From Raphanus sativus (Eukaryota; Streptophyta; Magnoliopsida; Brassicales; Brassicaceae): a stretch of DNA of 64,000 nt. The DNA is taken from assembly GCF_000801105.2 (NCBI RefSeq), contig NC_079513.1, forward strand, positions 23,962,273-24,026,272, given 5' to 3'. Shown piece by piece: positions 38,130 to 48,534 of the stretch (position 1 is its first letter; each line of letters begins with the position of its first letter). The notes under the pieces are model-generated. The model was given only the letters and a program-made list of their open reading frames with translations. It was not told the DNA's origin and ran no database searches. Both the position numbers and the translations under genes were made by a program.

Positions 38130-39073
38130 TATACTAGCTAATCAGTTACATACCTAACAAATAAGAAATCCCGAAGCCGCTTTAAAGTTCATGAACCATC
38201 TCCTTTAGTTGTTAACTTACCCCATCAGAATTAATAAAGTGAATATATAGTTTGTAGGTCTTACTTATGTTGCTCTTGGCACTATTTTGGTGAGGATTCA
38301 CAGTATTTACATTAATTATACAATATAACCAAAATGGGAACTCTCTAAAATAAAAATATACTCACTATGTTTTATTATAAGTTTCGTTTAAATTTTTTTA
38401 CACAGATTAAAAAATAATTAAATTTTCTGTTTTAATTTAATATATTATTTTGTTTAATTTTATTAATTAATGAACTAAATGTAAAAATAAAAATTAGAAA
38501 AAACATGTAATGTTTGCTTTGAAAATGTAAAGCGATACTTATAGTAAAACAAGGAAGTATGTAATTTTGTGATTATCACATTGGAAATTCATGGAACACA
38601 ATGAAAATCAGATATAAAGTATGATAGAAATCCGTTGAAAATATAAAAATAAAAAAATTAACAAATCAATGCAAATAATAGCCTAGTGTCTGCACATTCA
38701 AACGTCCGAACCACAATAGTTAAAACGTTAGCAAATTTTGATCTAAATAAAATCATCATGCAGCAATGATGTATATGGTTTGATTGACTGTGATGACAAA
38801 AGACTTTTGCAATGATTTTGAGTGTTTATTTACAATATTATATGCTTGTTTTTGATATAAAAAGCATAAAATGTTTTTCTGTAAATAAATATATTTATTT
38901 ATTAGAAAAATAAATTAAATAATTATGAACCTACCCCTGTCAACTTAATATAAGAACACATTCTCCATTCTTTCTTGGACATCGACATCTCTCTCTCTCC
39001 TTCTCTATCCCTTTCGCCGGAAACTCACTCCGACGTACATTTCTGACTTCAGATTCTCAAAACCAAATTTGAA
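38130..39073. other. Spacer with MITE; SAUR76-like promoter
   Basis: Contains the MITE at 38359-38559 and the promoter and leader of the downstream SAUR. An aatataag TATA-like sequence lies near 38948. No other gene is seen. Confidence 0.45.
38359..38559. mobile_element. Stowaway-like MITE, about 197 bp
   Basis: Flanked by TA at 38359-38360 and 38558-38559. The left end ctcactatgttttattataagtttcg and the right end cgatacttatagtaaaacaaggaag are imperfect inverted repeats. Confidence 0.55.
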
Positions 39074-39457
39074 ATGGCGAAAGGAGGTAACAAACTGATG
39101 AAGCTGAAATCAGTTTTGAAGAAGCTCAACTCGTTCAACACCAAGCCAAACCAGCCACCGGCTACGGCCAATCACGGTCGATCCTCCGCTTTGAGTGCAT
39201 TTCCCTCAGAAGAACGTCACACTGTCTACGTCGGAAGTACACGGCGTCTGTACCACCTGAGCTCCGACGTTGTGAGCCATCCGCTCTTCCAGCAGCTAGC
39301 GGCGGTTGATGGTGCATGCGGCGGCGAGGACGGCTCGATCGCCGTGTCGTGCGAAGTTGTCTTGTTCGAACATTTGCTTTGGATGCTTGAGAACGCCGAC
39401 GCCGACGAGTCAGGTCTGGAGTCGGTCCACGAACTCGCCGAGTTCTACTCCTGCTAA
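39074..39457 (+). CDS. SAUR-family auxin-responsive protein (SAUR76-like, At5g20820)
   Basis: Intronless, 127 residues. The basic N terminus MAKGGNKLMKLKSVLKKLNS is followed by a low-complexity linker and then the SAUR core: VYVGSTRRLYHLSSDVVSHPLFQQL and VSCEVVLFEHLLWMLENAD. It keeps the SAUR pattern of YVG, a hydrophobic strand, HPLF and CEVxxFEHLLW. The acidic C terminus ends ELAEFYSC. SAUR proteins generally inhibit PP2C.D phosphatases and promote proton-pump-driven cell expansion; the SAUR76-78 subgroup has also been linked to ethylene receptors in the literature. It lies 1.5 kb upstream of a second, oppositely oriented SAUR gene. Confidence 0.88.
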   Translation: MAKGGNKLMKLKSVLKKLNSFNTKPNQPPATANHGRSSALSAFPSEERHTVYVGSTRRLYHLSSDVVSHPLFQQLAAVDGACGGEDGSIAVSCEVVLFEHLLWMLENADADESGLESVHELAEFYSC

Positions 39458-39481
39458 GTCGTACACGATAATTTAGGTGCT

Positions 39482-39528
39482 AAATATATGTAATTATTTT
39501 TTCAAAAAAAAAAAAATATATGTAATTA
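39482..39528 (+). repeat. A-tailed micro-insertion between 15-bp direct repeats
   Basis: aaatatatgtaatta occurs at 39482-39496 and 39514-39528, with ttttttcaaaaaaaaaa between. The first copy starts at a T|A step. It lies in the SAUR76-like 3' UTR region. Confidence 0.65.
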
Positions 39529-39796
39529 ATTTCTCTTAATTATTTATGTTTGTATATTCTATACTTTTGTATACTTTACAGTCTTTTGTTGAAATCTATC
39601 TTTTCTTTTGAGGGATACAACAACCAATAAATAAATATATTAATATGTAAACATTTCTTGCAATTTGTAATATAAAAATGTTTTTTTTATTTACTGCAAT
39701 TTGCAATGTCAATGCAGATTGGATTATACATATATACTCGTGGCTCATCCGGTCAATGAGTTGACCGGATTCTGCTGGCGCCTTGTGCAAACACCG

Positions 39797-39845
39797 AACA
39801 AGATCATTCTTTTTTTTTGTAAACCGGCTTAACAAGATCATTCTT
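39797..39845 (-). repeat. A-tailed micro-insertion between 15-bp direct repeats
   Basis: aacaagatcattctt occurs at 39797-39811 and 39831-39845. The minus-strand insert is aagccggtttacaaaaaaa. On that strand the first copy starts at T|A. Confidence 0.7.
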
Positions 39846-39968
39846 AACAAAATTTAAACTCTAATCAAGAGGTTATATGTTTACAAAAGACGTAGTTCAT
39901 CTAATTTACCTAGTAGATTGGCCTGTAGGACTCTAAAATATTTTCCTTTATAATTAAGCTATAAATAT

Positions 39969-40020
39969 ATACATGCATGTACGTACACGTTGAACAAAAA
40001 AAAATACATGCATGTACGTA
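39969..40020 (+). repeat. A-tailed micro-insertion between 17-bp direct repeats
   Basis: atacatgcatgtacgta occurs at 39969-39985 and 40004-40020. The insert is cacgttgaac plus eight A. The first copy starts at T|A. The repeat is itself partly palindromic. Confidence 0.7.
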
Positions 40021-40964
40021 AATAAAAATACATAATAATACAACAATTTTATATACGTATATATTATTTAGTCTATAGTTTCTAGACTAATGTGCTAATA
40101 TCTAGGTGGAATAGATTCATACAAAAGTCATGTAAGAAAATCATTTTTGTTCAGTAAAATACAAATTGAAGACTAATTTTCTAAAATTTAATTATTAAAG
40201 TATTGAATAATATAAAACTCGGCAAAAAACTAGCTATATAAAACATAACTGTACACATTTTCCATGCAAGAGGTTATGTTTTATTAATCTTCTCACATTT
40301 CCATCACCAAATCCTTTCACATTTTACATATACAAATTCTATAAATTAATACTTGATGAATTAATAAACACCGTAAACTAATAAATTATTTCAGTTTTGT
40401 TTTGAGTTGGATCGGTTAGAATCGGTAAAAATATTTTTTTTTAGAAAATTGTAAATAAATATATAATTTATTAAAATTATTATTATGATTATTTTCTGTT
40501 CACAATAGAAGTCATCTCTATTTTTTATCATTTCGGTATATTCTGATAGTATTTAGTAAAATTGTATCTAAAATACTTATATTTTATGAAACTTATTTTA
40601 TATAAACCAAAATTATAATAAAATATTATAGAGTTGATTTTATAAAATTTAATTAATGTATATACGGTAAAATATTAGAATAAAATTTTATAAATTAATA
40701 AAATATTATAATCTCGACAATTAATAAAATATTATAATCTGGACATTATTAATTTATAAAAAATTTACTGTATGCTCTAGAAACTTAAATAGTCTCTGGA
40801 AAAAGAATAGAAAGGAAATGAAAACCAGGAAAGTACAATTACACCCCAAAGTAATTAATCATTCCTACGATTTCCATCAGTTTATGATAGACAAAACAAA
40901 TGATAACAATAATCATTATAACAAAAGAAATGTTCTGAACAGTTTTTATCACTTAGATTTGTGT

Positions 40965-41786
40965 TTACTCTTCCATTGCTGCTACTGCATCTCCAGCTGC
41001 AAAAGATTACACAAAACCATTAGTGTTGGCATTTGGTTACTCCAGTTTATCAATGTCCCAAATAACCAATCTCTTGCTTGGTTTCATCAAACTATCTAGA
41101 AATGTATGTATTAATGCGGTTAACTAGATAAGAAGAGATATGATATATTAGTCTTAAAGCCTCAGGCCGACCCATTCTGAACCTAGGAGATGCAAGCTCT
41201 GTTTTTATGGTTCAAACTCATCCCTGATTAAACCTATTGGCCTGACGGACACATGAGCTGGACCGGGTTAGATATGGGCTAGTTCGTGGGTTGGCATGGC
41301 CGGCCTGTGGATGTGCCTTTTAACCAAGAACTTACCGGAACCATCTTTAGCATTGTTCTCCATGCATTTAACCAAGAACTTGAAAGTCTCGACCTCACAA
41401 GGGATGGTGAGGGCACCGCTCTGATCAAACCCAAACTCTTCCTCTGCTTTTTCGAGCAACACCTTGAACAAAGAGTGGCCGAGGTAGCTTGTTGGTATGA
41501 TAAACCTCCTTAGCTCCGGTCCAACATAAACCGCAAGATACCCTCTGGGAACATCAACCGGAGGCTCAGGGCTTTGGCAGTTTTCCTCATCCGAGTCACA
41601 GTTCTTGACAGCTAATAGCCTCTTGTTGATCGCCGGTGAAATCATTGCTGCCGCTTGCTTTCCAGCTGCCAGTGGTGGGACATCGGACTTGGGCCCGATC
41701 GTCACGGTTTGCCATTTCTGCAAAATCTCCTTAAGCCTTACGACTTGCCTGATTCCGGTTAACTTTGCCGCATTATTTTCATCCAT
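40965..41786 (-). CDS. SAUR-family protein, SAUR70-like (At5g20810), two coding exons
   Basis: Exon 1 is 41786-41336 and a 32-base terminal exon is 40996-40965. The donor is TCCG|GTAAGT and the acceptor TTTTGCAG|CT. The joined frame gives 160 residues ending SAGDAVAAMEE. If the intron is retained, the frame runs on to 41268 and gives 172 residues. The N-terminal extension (TGIRQVVRLKEILQKWQTV) is typical of long SAURs. The core is VPRGYLAVYVGPELRRFIIP, HSLFKVLLEKAEEEFGFDQ and LTIPCEVETFKFLVKCME. The likely role is auxin-responsive growth regulation through PP2C.D inhibition. A 5' UTR intron (about 41792-42456) is suggested by an acceptor CAG just upstream of the ATG and a donor CTTCAG|GTAAAC. 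Confidence 0.85.
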
Positions 41787-42456
41787 CTGCCCTGCCTAGT
41801 AAGATGACTTGAAGCGTTTTCTTTAATGGCAGATCAAAATGTATCATAAGATCTTTATTCCTTGTAGCTGCATTTACAAATATAACTCAATTGTATCAAA
41901 ATAAAAGAACAAAAACATTACTAATTCTGCATGAGACCTAGTTGCAGACAATAAACCCTTTAATCAGATTCACAGACTAGAGAATCAAGCGTGTACAAAG
42001 TGAATACATATTAACTAACCAAATCCTAAATCAATTTGAATCATTAGATTAAATCTTTCTTGTCAAAGAAAAGAGCGAAGTGAATATATTTGTCATCAAC
42101 AAAAGCAGGGGAGCCACATTCAGACTGAAACAGAGTCCAAAGCAGAACCTTTTCAAAAGGAATGTTTTTTTCTAAAATTCAACGCAAATCCCAAACATGA
42201 GTGCATGGACATGGAATCTACAACACGAAGTCCTAGAGGGAAGAACATTAGATCAACTCAAGATTGTGATCTAAGTTTTTATACAGTTTCCAGCAAACTC
42301 AGCAGATCTATATAACGCACGTAGCTCATGGCAAAAAGCAAAAATAATCAAGACTAGATCAGGATCTATTAGATCCAAATTCCTCAGAAAATATAAATAA
42401 GTCAGATGAGAAATCATAACCCATCAAAATATATTTTACATATGTGTTATGTTTAC

Positions 42457-43163
42457 CTGAAGAGGAAAACGAATTGAATCACTCGTAGCTATGGACCCAA
42501 TTTGGAACGCCATGCACAAAAGAAAAAAAGAAGGCTCCCAAAGATTTGTATCTTTATTTTTCTTTTGTCGTTTTGTTCTTTTTTACGTTCAGGTTTTTTC
42601 TGTTCGAAGCTCAAACGTCGATGTTTTTAAGTATTGAAACTAAAAAACCAAAAAGTGAAGAAAAAAACATAAATTAATAGAATCTAAAAAATTTGGTGGG
42701 GGCAAAACGAATAGAGAAGCGAATTATGGGAGATCAGAAACTGGTGATTGGTGTTTTTTGGATTTATAGTTTTTTCATTCAATTGATTTTCTTTACCGCA
42801 CAAAAGTTTTTGTTGGCTTTCCCGTCACTCTCGGCCTTTTCAGGTTCCTCTGTTATCGCACGTTCTCTACGCCGAAAGTTAGATTGTTTACATTAGCATC
42901 CTTGTTACTCTTAATTAATCTTTCTGTTTCAATAAGTGTCATTTTTTTTTTTTTTAATTACACAAAAATTGTTATTTTACAGTTACAATGCAAATTATAC
43001 TTATTTCAGGTGAAAATTAATTGCAAACTGATTTAATTTTATAAATAATTTTAGATATTTAAGATATTATTGGTCAGAAATATTATTAATCAGAAATATA
43101 TAATTAATAACAACTTATATATATTTCCGTAGATTTTTAATATATGTAAAAATGTCAAAGTAA
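42457..43163. other. SAUR70-like leader/promoter and AT-rich spacer
   Basis: The untranslated first exon probably lies at about 42457-42530 on the minus strand. No further gene is recognised. A MITE-like left end (ttctgtttcaataagtgtcattt, about 42920) has no matching right end. Confidence 0.4.
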
Positions 43164-43413
43164 TACTTTTTCCGTTTCTAAAAAATCCACGTTCTAGAAA
43201 AACTTTTGTTTCAAAAAGATACATTTTTTGTATTTTTAATATATTGATTAATGACAAATTGTACATTTCAAAAGTATAATAGTATTTATTAAAATTTTAT
43301 TGGTTAAAAATTATGGAGAATAATAAAACAATGCATTGTTAACTATAATTTTATATTTTTCTTAATAAGTTTAAAAAACTTAAAACATATATTTTTTAGA
43401 AATGGAGGGAATA
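43164..43413. mobile_element. Stowaway-like MITE, about 246 bp
   Basis: TA-ctttttccgtttctaaaaa on the left and ttttttagaaatggagggaa-TA on the right form inverted termini with TA duplication. The interior resembles 22931-23266. Confidence 0.55.
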
Positions 43414-43528
43414 CAGCTCATTTTCGTAAAGAAAGTAATGAGTTTATGACTTGACTTTTATACACAGCATGTGATACATTTAGCTAAGGTTATGTGATCG
43501 TGTTTTCTAGTATCATATATCTAGTAGT

Positions 43529-43587
43529 AACAAGATGAGTTGGAATGTTGACCAAAAAAAAAAAAAAAACAAGATGAGTTGGAATGT
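43529..43587 (+). repeat. A-tailed micro-insertion between 20-bp direct repeats
   Basis: The 20-mer beginning aacaagatgagttgg occurs identically at 43529-43548 and 43568-43587. The 19-base insert is tgacc followed by fourteen A. The first copy starts at T|A. The tail (t)tgacc-A(n) matches the insertion at 8479. Confidence 0.75.
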
Positions 43588-43630
43588 GATACTATTACTA
43601 GAAAAGAACACGGTTTCTACTAGTGTATTT

Positions 43631-43680
43631 ATACGACGAACGATTTTTTTTTAAACAACTTCATTCATACGACGAACGAT
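43631..43680 (-). repeat. A-tailed micro-insertion between 14-bp direct repeats
   Basis: atacgacgaacgat occurs at 43631-43644 and 43667-43680. The minus-strand insert is gaatgaagttgttt plus eight A. On that strand the first copy starts at T|A. It lies 44 bases from the previous micro-insertion and 20 bases from the Copia LTR. Confidence 0.65.
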
Positions 43681-43704
43681 ATTTTGCGGTGCATTATATC
43701 TTAT

Positions 43705-44023
43705 TATAGGTTAAAGACAGAAACTTTGGAACTTTGAAATCTTTCTCTGAAATTATATTTTCATTGTTCAAGCTTTCATCTTTTACATTATCTCTTATTT
43801 ATACTAAAGACATAAGAAGAATCTCGAACCCTATTAGGTCAAGTTGACAGCTCACGCCATATGGTCCTAAAGCACTCCAAACCTATTGCTGAGCTGCAGG
43901 TGAGCTGGTGAGACCGTACCATTGTCTCCTTTTACTTTACTCTTGACCGTTGCTTCACTCTGTTTCTTCTCCATAACAGACTTGGGCTTGACATCATGAT
44001 GGGCCTGCTCGCTGGGCTTAATA
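43705..44023 (-). repeat. Copia 3' LTR
   Basis: 319 bp, near-identical to 48239-48534 apart from a 23-bp length difference near 43830 and a few substitutions. The polyprotein stop lies inside it. Confidence 0.9.
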
Positions 44024-47000
44024 CCCCCGCGCAAACTCGAGGTGGGTGGAAAGTCAACTCCGAGTTTGAAACGCAAAGAGTAAAAACTCTGTTGAGGCAG
44101 AGACTTTGTGAAGATATCAGCTATTTGCTGAGCTGCAGGTATGTGCTTGACGAGCAGGCTTCCGTTTGCTACCTTTTCCCTTGCAAAGTGATAGTGAGTG
44201 GCAAAGTGTTTGGACTTACGATGCAAAACCGGATTGGCCGTTAAGTGGACTGCAGATAAGTTGTCACAATATACTTCTGCAGGTCCCGGGTGAGGAAGGT
44301 TGATACTTTTCATCATTAGAGCAATCCATTCAAGTTCAGCAGCAGTGTCAGATAGAGTTCTATACTCGGCCTCAGTTGATGATCGCGAAACCGAATCATG
44401 TCTTTTTGCAGACCAAGAAATCAGATTGGAACCCATAAACGTACAGAATCCTCCAGTTGATCTCCTTGTATCATGACAGCCACCCCAGTCACTGTCGCAG
44501 TAAGCTCGAACCTGTGAATCTGTTTCAGACTCGAGTGTTATCCCCATTGCCAACGTACCTTTGACGTACCGCAGAACACGTTTCAGAAGGTTGAAATCAG
44601 CAGTGGTTGGCTTATGCATCTTCTGGCAAACAAGATTTACCGCAAATTGAATATCTGGTCTCGTAAGAGTAAGATATTGCAATTTACCAGCAAGACTTCG
44701 AAAATAAGTTGGATTTGAGAAGTCTTCGTCTTGATGGGGTACTCTATCGAGTTGAAGAGGAGGAGGAGTAGGCATGGGAGCACAATCCAACATTCCAGCC
44801 GCTTGAAGAAGATCTGTAGCATATTTTTGTTGATTGAGAAACATACCAGTTGGAGTAAACGTTGCTTGGATTCCAAGAAAATAACTAAGAGGTCCCATAT
44901 CCTTCATTCGGAATTGCTGGCTGAGACTTTTAAGCCGTTGCTGAAGAAGACTGGAATCATTGCCGGTGATTAGCATGTCGTCCACATACAGGAGAAGAAA
45001 GATGATACTTCGGTTTCGTTGATACACAAACAGAGAGGCATCACTGCCATTGCAGATAAACCCAAAATCAATCAAAAACGAGCTGAACTTATCGAACCAG
45101 GCTCGCGGAGCTTGCCTCAGTCCGTAAATTGCCTTGTGAAGTTTGCAGACATAGTTCGGATGGTCCTTATTTTCGAAACCAGGAGGCTGTCTCATGTAAA
45201 CTGCTTCACTGAGATCACCGTGCAAGAAAGCGTTCTTGACATCGAATTGTTTTATGTCCCAGCGTTCAGTCACTGCAACATGTAGTATCATGCGAACAGT
45301 AGCTGTACGCACAACTGGACTATAAGTTTCGAGGAAATCTACTCCTTCTTCTTGCTCGTCTCCTCTTGCAACAATCCTCGATCGGAGCTTAGAGAAAGTT
45401 CCATCTGCATTTAATTTTACTCTGTGAACCCATTTGCAACCAAGTAAATTAACATCGTCAGGAGGTGGAACTAACGACCAAGTCTGCGTTTCTTCACAAT
45501 TATCCATTTCTTCAGTCATAGCTCCATTCCAGCCAGGGTGATTCAGAGCTTCTTGGAGAGTTCGTGGAAGCTCAGGTACACCTTTTACAGCAAGCAGAGC
45601 ATATCTTGGATTGGGTTTCATAATGCCTGCTTTAGCTCTTGTAACCATTTTGTGCGCATTGTCTTGCTCTGCTGCAGGTGAAGGAGCTTGAGGAAGTGGA
45701 GAATCTGGTGGAGAGGCAGAATCAGACGCAGAGCTTGATGCAGAACTGCTGGAATCAGGAGGATGAAGGTCATTTGGAGCTACATTATTATGTACTGCAG
45801 GAGGATTTGCAGAAGGTGTAGCAGAGCGTCTTATGAGCATCTGTCTTTCTTCAATTTCATTCACAGAGGCTGAAGCTTCAGGCGTTGCTGACTGAACTAT
45901 AGGATTCTGCAATCTCCAAGCCGAGCTTAAGAATGTCGTTGCAGGAGTAAGCAGATGCTGATAAGTGTCTTTGTATGGAAACCTTCCTTCATCAAACAAT
46001 ACATGCCTGTCAATATAAACTCTTCCAGTAGGGGGATGATAACACCTGTAACCCTTATATTTTTCATTATACCCAAGAAATACGCACAGAAGAGATTTTG
46101 GATCAAATTTATTTTGTGAGTATGGCCTGAGATATGGGTAACAGGCGCATCCAAATACTCTTAACGCTGTGTACACTGGGGCTTTACCGTTCAGTAACTC
46201 AAAAGGACTCTGCATCTTGTTGTGGACTGAACTAGGAAGAAGGTTACTGAGGAAAGCGGCTGTGAACAATGCTTCGACCCACAGCGTAGTAGGCAAATGA
46301 CCTTGAAAAAGCATAGACATTCCAAGTTCGGTTATGTGTCTGTGTCGTCTTTCCGCAAGACCATTCTGCTCAGGCGTGTGGGGGCAACACAGAATATGCT
46401 TGATTCCACACTGAGCAAGGTGTTCTGCCATTTGTTTGTTAACAAATTCACCTCCACCATCAGACTGAAAGACTTGAATTTTCTTTTCATATTGTGTTTC
46501 TACTTGTTGTTGAAAGATTTTGAAGATAGAAAACACATCTGATTTAGATTTCATTGGATAAAACCAGCAAAACCTTGAATAGTTATCAATGAATACAACG
46601 TAGTAGCGGAAACCCTGAACTGAAACAACAGGAGCAGGACCCCAAACATCTGAGTGTATTCGCTCAAGGACTCTACTTGACTGAAAATCTGAACTAGAAA
46701 AAGGAAGTCTACATGTCTTGCCTAGTTGACATGATTCACACAACGACTTGATGGTCTTGTTTATTTGAATGGCCTTTATTGAAGATAGATGTTGCAGAAC
46801 TTGATCATTGGGATGCCCCAGTCGCTTGTGCCACACTACATCACTTGAGCTTTGTTGCCTTGATGAGTAGAATGACATGAACTGAGGATTGTCCAAGCGG
46901 TAGAGACCCTTACTCTTGTTTCCCTGACTGAGAACCTTGTGGGTTGCCTTATCCAGAACACAAACAGAGGTTGAATCAAAAGTTACAGAGCAAGGATAAT

Positions 47001-48198
47001 CATCTGTGAGCTTTGAGACTGACAGAAGTGATTTTGTAATATCAGGACAAACCAACACATCAAGAAGAGGTATATTACCTGTCGGAGTTGGAATGGAGGC
47101 GGATCCTGTATGAGTAATTGGTAGGAACTCTCCGTTACCAACAATGACGTGATCTGCTCCATGATAAGGCTGAGAAGTGTCAAGATGCTGAGGAGAGTTG
47201 GTCACATGATGAGAGGAACCACTGTCCGGATACCACTCTGCACCTGCTTGATATGTTGCTGTTAGAGTATTCGCCTGAGGATGCTGTTGTTCAACTGCAA
47301 AGTGTAGATCAAACCGTCTGTAACAGGTGTTTGCAGGGTGACCGTATTTCCCACAAATCTGACAAGTAGGACGGTTTCCTGCTGCAGTTGGAGGGCGTTG
47401 AGCACTTTGACCAAACTGCTGAGGAAAGCCGCGACCTTGAGTTGTGTACGAGCCACCACGACCTCTGTAGCCTCCTCTGTAACCTCCTCTTCCACGGCCT
47501 GAGTATCCTCCACGATTTGTATAGAACGCTTGGTGAGGAGAGACATCAGTGGCTGGTTGATACGATTGCAGCTTATCTTCAAACCCAGTGAGCTTATAGA
47601 CAATGTCTTCAAAGCATGGAGCAGGATAGTTGTCCATAGCGTGCTCTATTACTGCAGTAACAGACTCATATTCTTTGCCCAAACCATTGAGGACTCCATA
47701 AATCTTCTCATGTTCAGTGATAGGAGCTCCAATAGAGTCAAGCTGGTCACATAGAGATTTAATCTCTGCAAGATATGTTGTCATGGTTTTGTTTCCTTTC
47801 ACAGTGGTTTGAACTCTTCTCTGCAGATCTAGGTGACGTGTTGCAGAAACTCTATTATACTTCTTCGCTAGAGCTAGCCATACCTCTTGAGAAGAATGAA
47901 GGCCATAGACTGATTTAAGTGCATCTTCGGTGAGGGTACCATAGAGCCAAGCAAGAATTAGCTGATCTTTCTGCAACCACTTCGTAAACTCAGAGTTTGG
48001 TGCTTCTGTGACAACATCTCCTTCGCGCACCGTCGTCGTCTCAGGAGGGCGAGGAGTAGCTCCGGTTACATATCCAGAAAGCAGCTGACTTGCTAAGAAC
48101 TGCTCAAACTGAAGCTTCCATAGTAGGTAGTTCTCTTCTTTGAGCTTCAAGGTAACAACTTGTGTGATGGTAAGGACTGCATCTTGGTTTCCATCCAT
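43867..48198 (-). CDS. Copia gag-pol polyprotein (intact)
   Basis: A single ORF of 1443 codons starting 40 bases inside the PBS. Domains in order: a UBN2-type gag (residues about 20-200), an RGG-rich stretch (230-260), a CCHC zinc knuckle CQICGKYGHPANTC (279-292) and an aspartic protease motif DSGSSHH (325-331). Next is the GAG pre-integrase/integrase HHCC region (HKRLGH to CESCQLGK), then the integrase core (HSDVWGP, DGGGEF and the catalytic E within PEQNGLAERRHRHI). Reverse transcriptase contains YVDDMLITG, and RNase H contains YCDSDWGGCHDTRRSTGG and SRSSTEAEYR. There are no stops or frameshifts. Domain order INT before RT confirms Copia. The C terminus reads into the 3' LTR. The element could be autonomous. 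Confidence 0.95.
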   Translation of the reverse strand: MDGNQDAVLTITQVVTLKLKEENYLLWKLQFEQFLASQLLSGYVTGATPRPPETTTVREGDVVTEAPNSEFTKWLQKDQLILAWLYGTLTEDALKSVYGLHSSQEVWLALAKKYNRVSATRHLDLQRRVQTTVKGNKTMTTYLAEIKSLCDQLDSIGAPITEHEKIYGVLNGLGKEYESVTAVIEHAMDNYPAPCFEDIVYKLTGFEDKLQSYQPATDVSPHQAFYTNRGGYSGRGRGGYRGGYRGRGGSYTTQGRGFPQQFGQSAQRPPTAAGNRPTCQICGKYGHPANTCYRRFDLHFAVEQQHPQANTLTATYQAGAEWYPDSGSSHHVTNSPQHLDTSQPYHGADHVIVGNGEFLPITHTGSASIPTPTGNIPLLDVLVCPDITKSLLSVSKLTDDYPCSVTFDSTSVCVLDKATHKVLSQGNKSKGLYRLDNPQFMSFYSSRQQSSSDVVWHKRLGHPNDQVLQHLSSIKAIQINKTIKSLCESCQLGKTCRLPFSSSDFQSSRVLERIHSDVWGPAPVVSVQGFRYYVVFIDNYSRFCWFYPMKSKSDVFSIFKIFQQQVETQYEKKIQVFQSDGGGEFVNKQMAEHLAQCGIKHILCCPHTPEQNGLAERRHRHITELGMSMLFQGHLPTTLWVEALFTAAFLSNLLPSSVHNKMQSPFELLNGKAPVYTALRVFGCACYPYLRPYSQNKFDPKSLLCVFLGYNEKYKGYRCYHPPTGRVYIDRHVLFDEGRFPYKDTYQHLLTPATTFLSSAWRLQNPIVQSATPEASASVNEIEERQMLIRRSATPSANPPAVHNNVAPNDLHPPDSSSSASSSASDSASPPDSPLPQAPSPAAEQDNAHKMVTRAKAGIMKPNPRYALLAVKGVPELPRTLQEALNHPGWNGAMTEEMDNCEETQTWSLVPPPDDVNLLGCKWVHRVKLNADGTFSKLRSRIVARGDEQEEGVDFLETYSPVVRTATVRMILHVAVTERWDIKQFDVKNAFLHGDLSEAVYMRQPPGFENKDHPNYVCKLHKAIYGLRQAPRAWFDKFSSFLIDFGFICNGSDASLFVYQRNRSIIFLLLYVDDMLITGNDSSLLQQRLKSLSQQFRMKDMGPLSYFLGIQATFTPTGMFLNQQKYATDLLQAAGMLDCAPMPTPPPLQLDRVPHQDEDFSNPTYFRSLAGKLQYLTLTRPDIQFAVNLVCQKMHKPTTADFNLLKRVLRYVKGTLAMGITLESETDSQVRAYCDSDWGGCHDTRRSTGGFCTFMGSNLISWSAKRHDSVSRSSTEAEYRTLSDTAAELEWIALMMKSINLPHPGPAEVYCDNLSAVHLTANPVLHRKSKHFATHYHFAREKVANGSLLVKHIPAAQQIADIFTKSLPQQSFYSLRFKLGVDFPPTSSLRGGIKPSEQAHHDVKPKSVMEKKQSEATVKSKVKGDNGTVSPAHLQLSNRFGVL

Positions 48199-48238
48199 TG
48201 TGAAGCCTCAGGTTCTACTCCCTGAAGCTCTGATACCA

Positions 48239-48534
48239 TATAGGTTAAAGACAGAAACTTTGGAACTTTGAAATCTTTCTCTGAAATTATATTTTCATTG
48301 CTCAAGCTTTCATCTTTTACATTATCTCTTATTTATACTAAAGACATAAGAAGGATCACAGCTCACGCCATGTGGTCCTGAAGCACTCCAAACCTATTGC
48401 TGAGCTGCAGGTGAGCTGGTGAGACCGTACCATTGTCTCCTTTTACTTTACTCTTGACCGTTGCTTCACTCTGTTTCTTCTCCATAACAGACTTGGGCTT
48501 AACATCATGATGGGCCTGCTCGCTGGGCTTAATA
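48239..48534 (-). repeat. Copia 5' LTR
   Basis: 296 bp and the likely promoter of the element. It borders the tRNA-Met-type primer site on its inner side and the cttat duplication on its outer side. Confidence 0.9.

Larger units (their letters stand above)
39458..40964. other. AT-rich spacer between two SAUR genes, with three micro-insertions
   Basis: No gene is seen. Three A-tailed micro-insertions lie within 540 bases (39482-39528, 39797-39845 and 39969-40020). Bases about 40600-40770 resemble decayed copies of the attattaatttata-type TIR repeat seen at 50527-50700. Confidence 0.5.

Noticed and set aside
41268..41335. Treating the SAUR70-like gene as a single 172-codon exon
   Set aside because: A strong GTAAGT donor and an in-frame terminal exon give a better model. 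The read-through is kept only as a possible retained-intron form.
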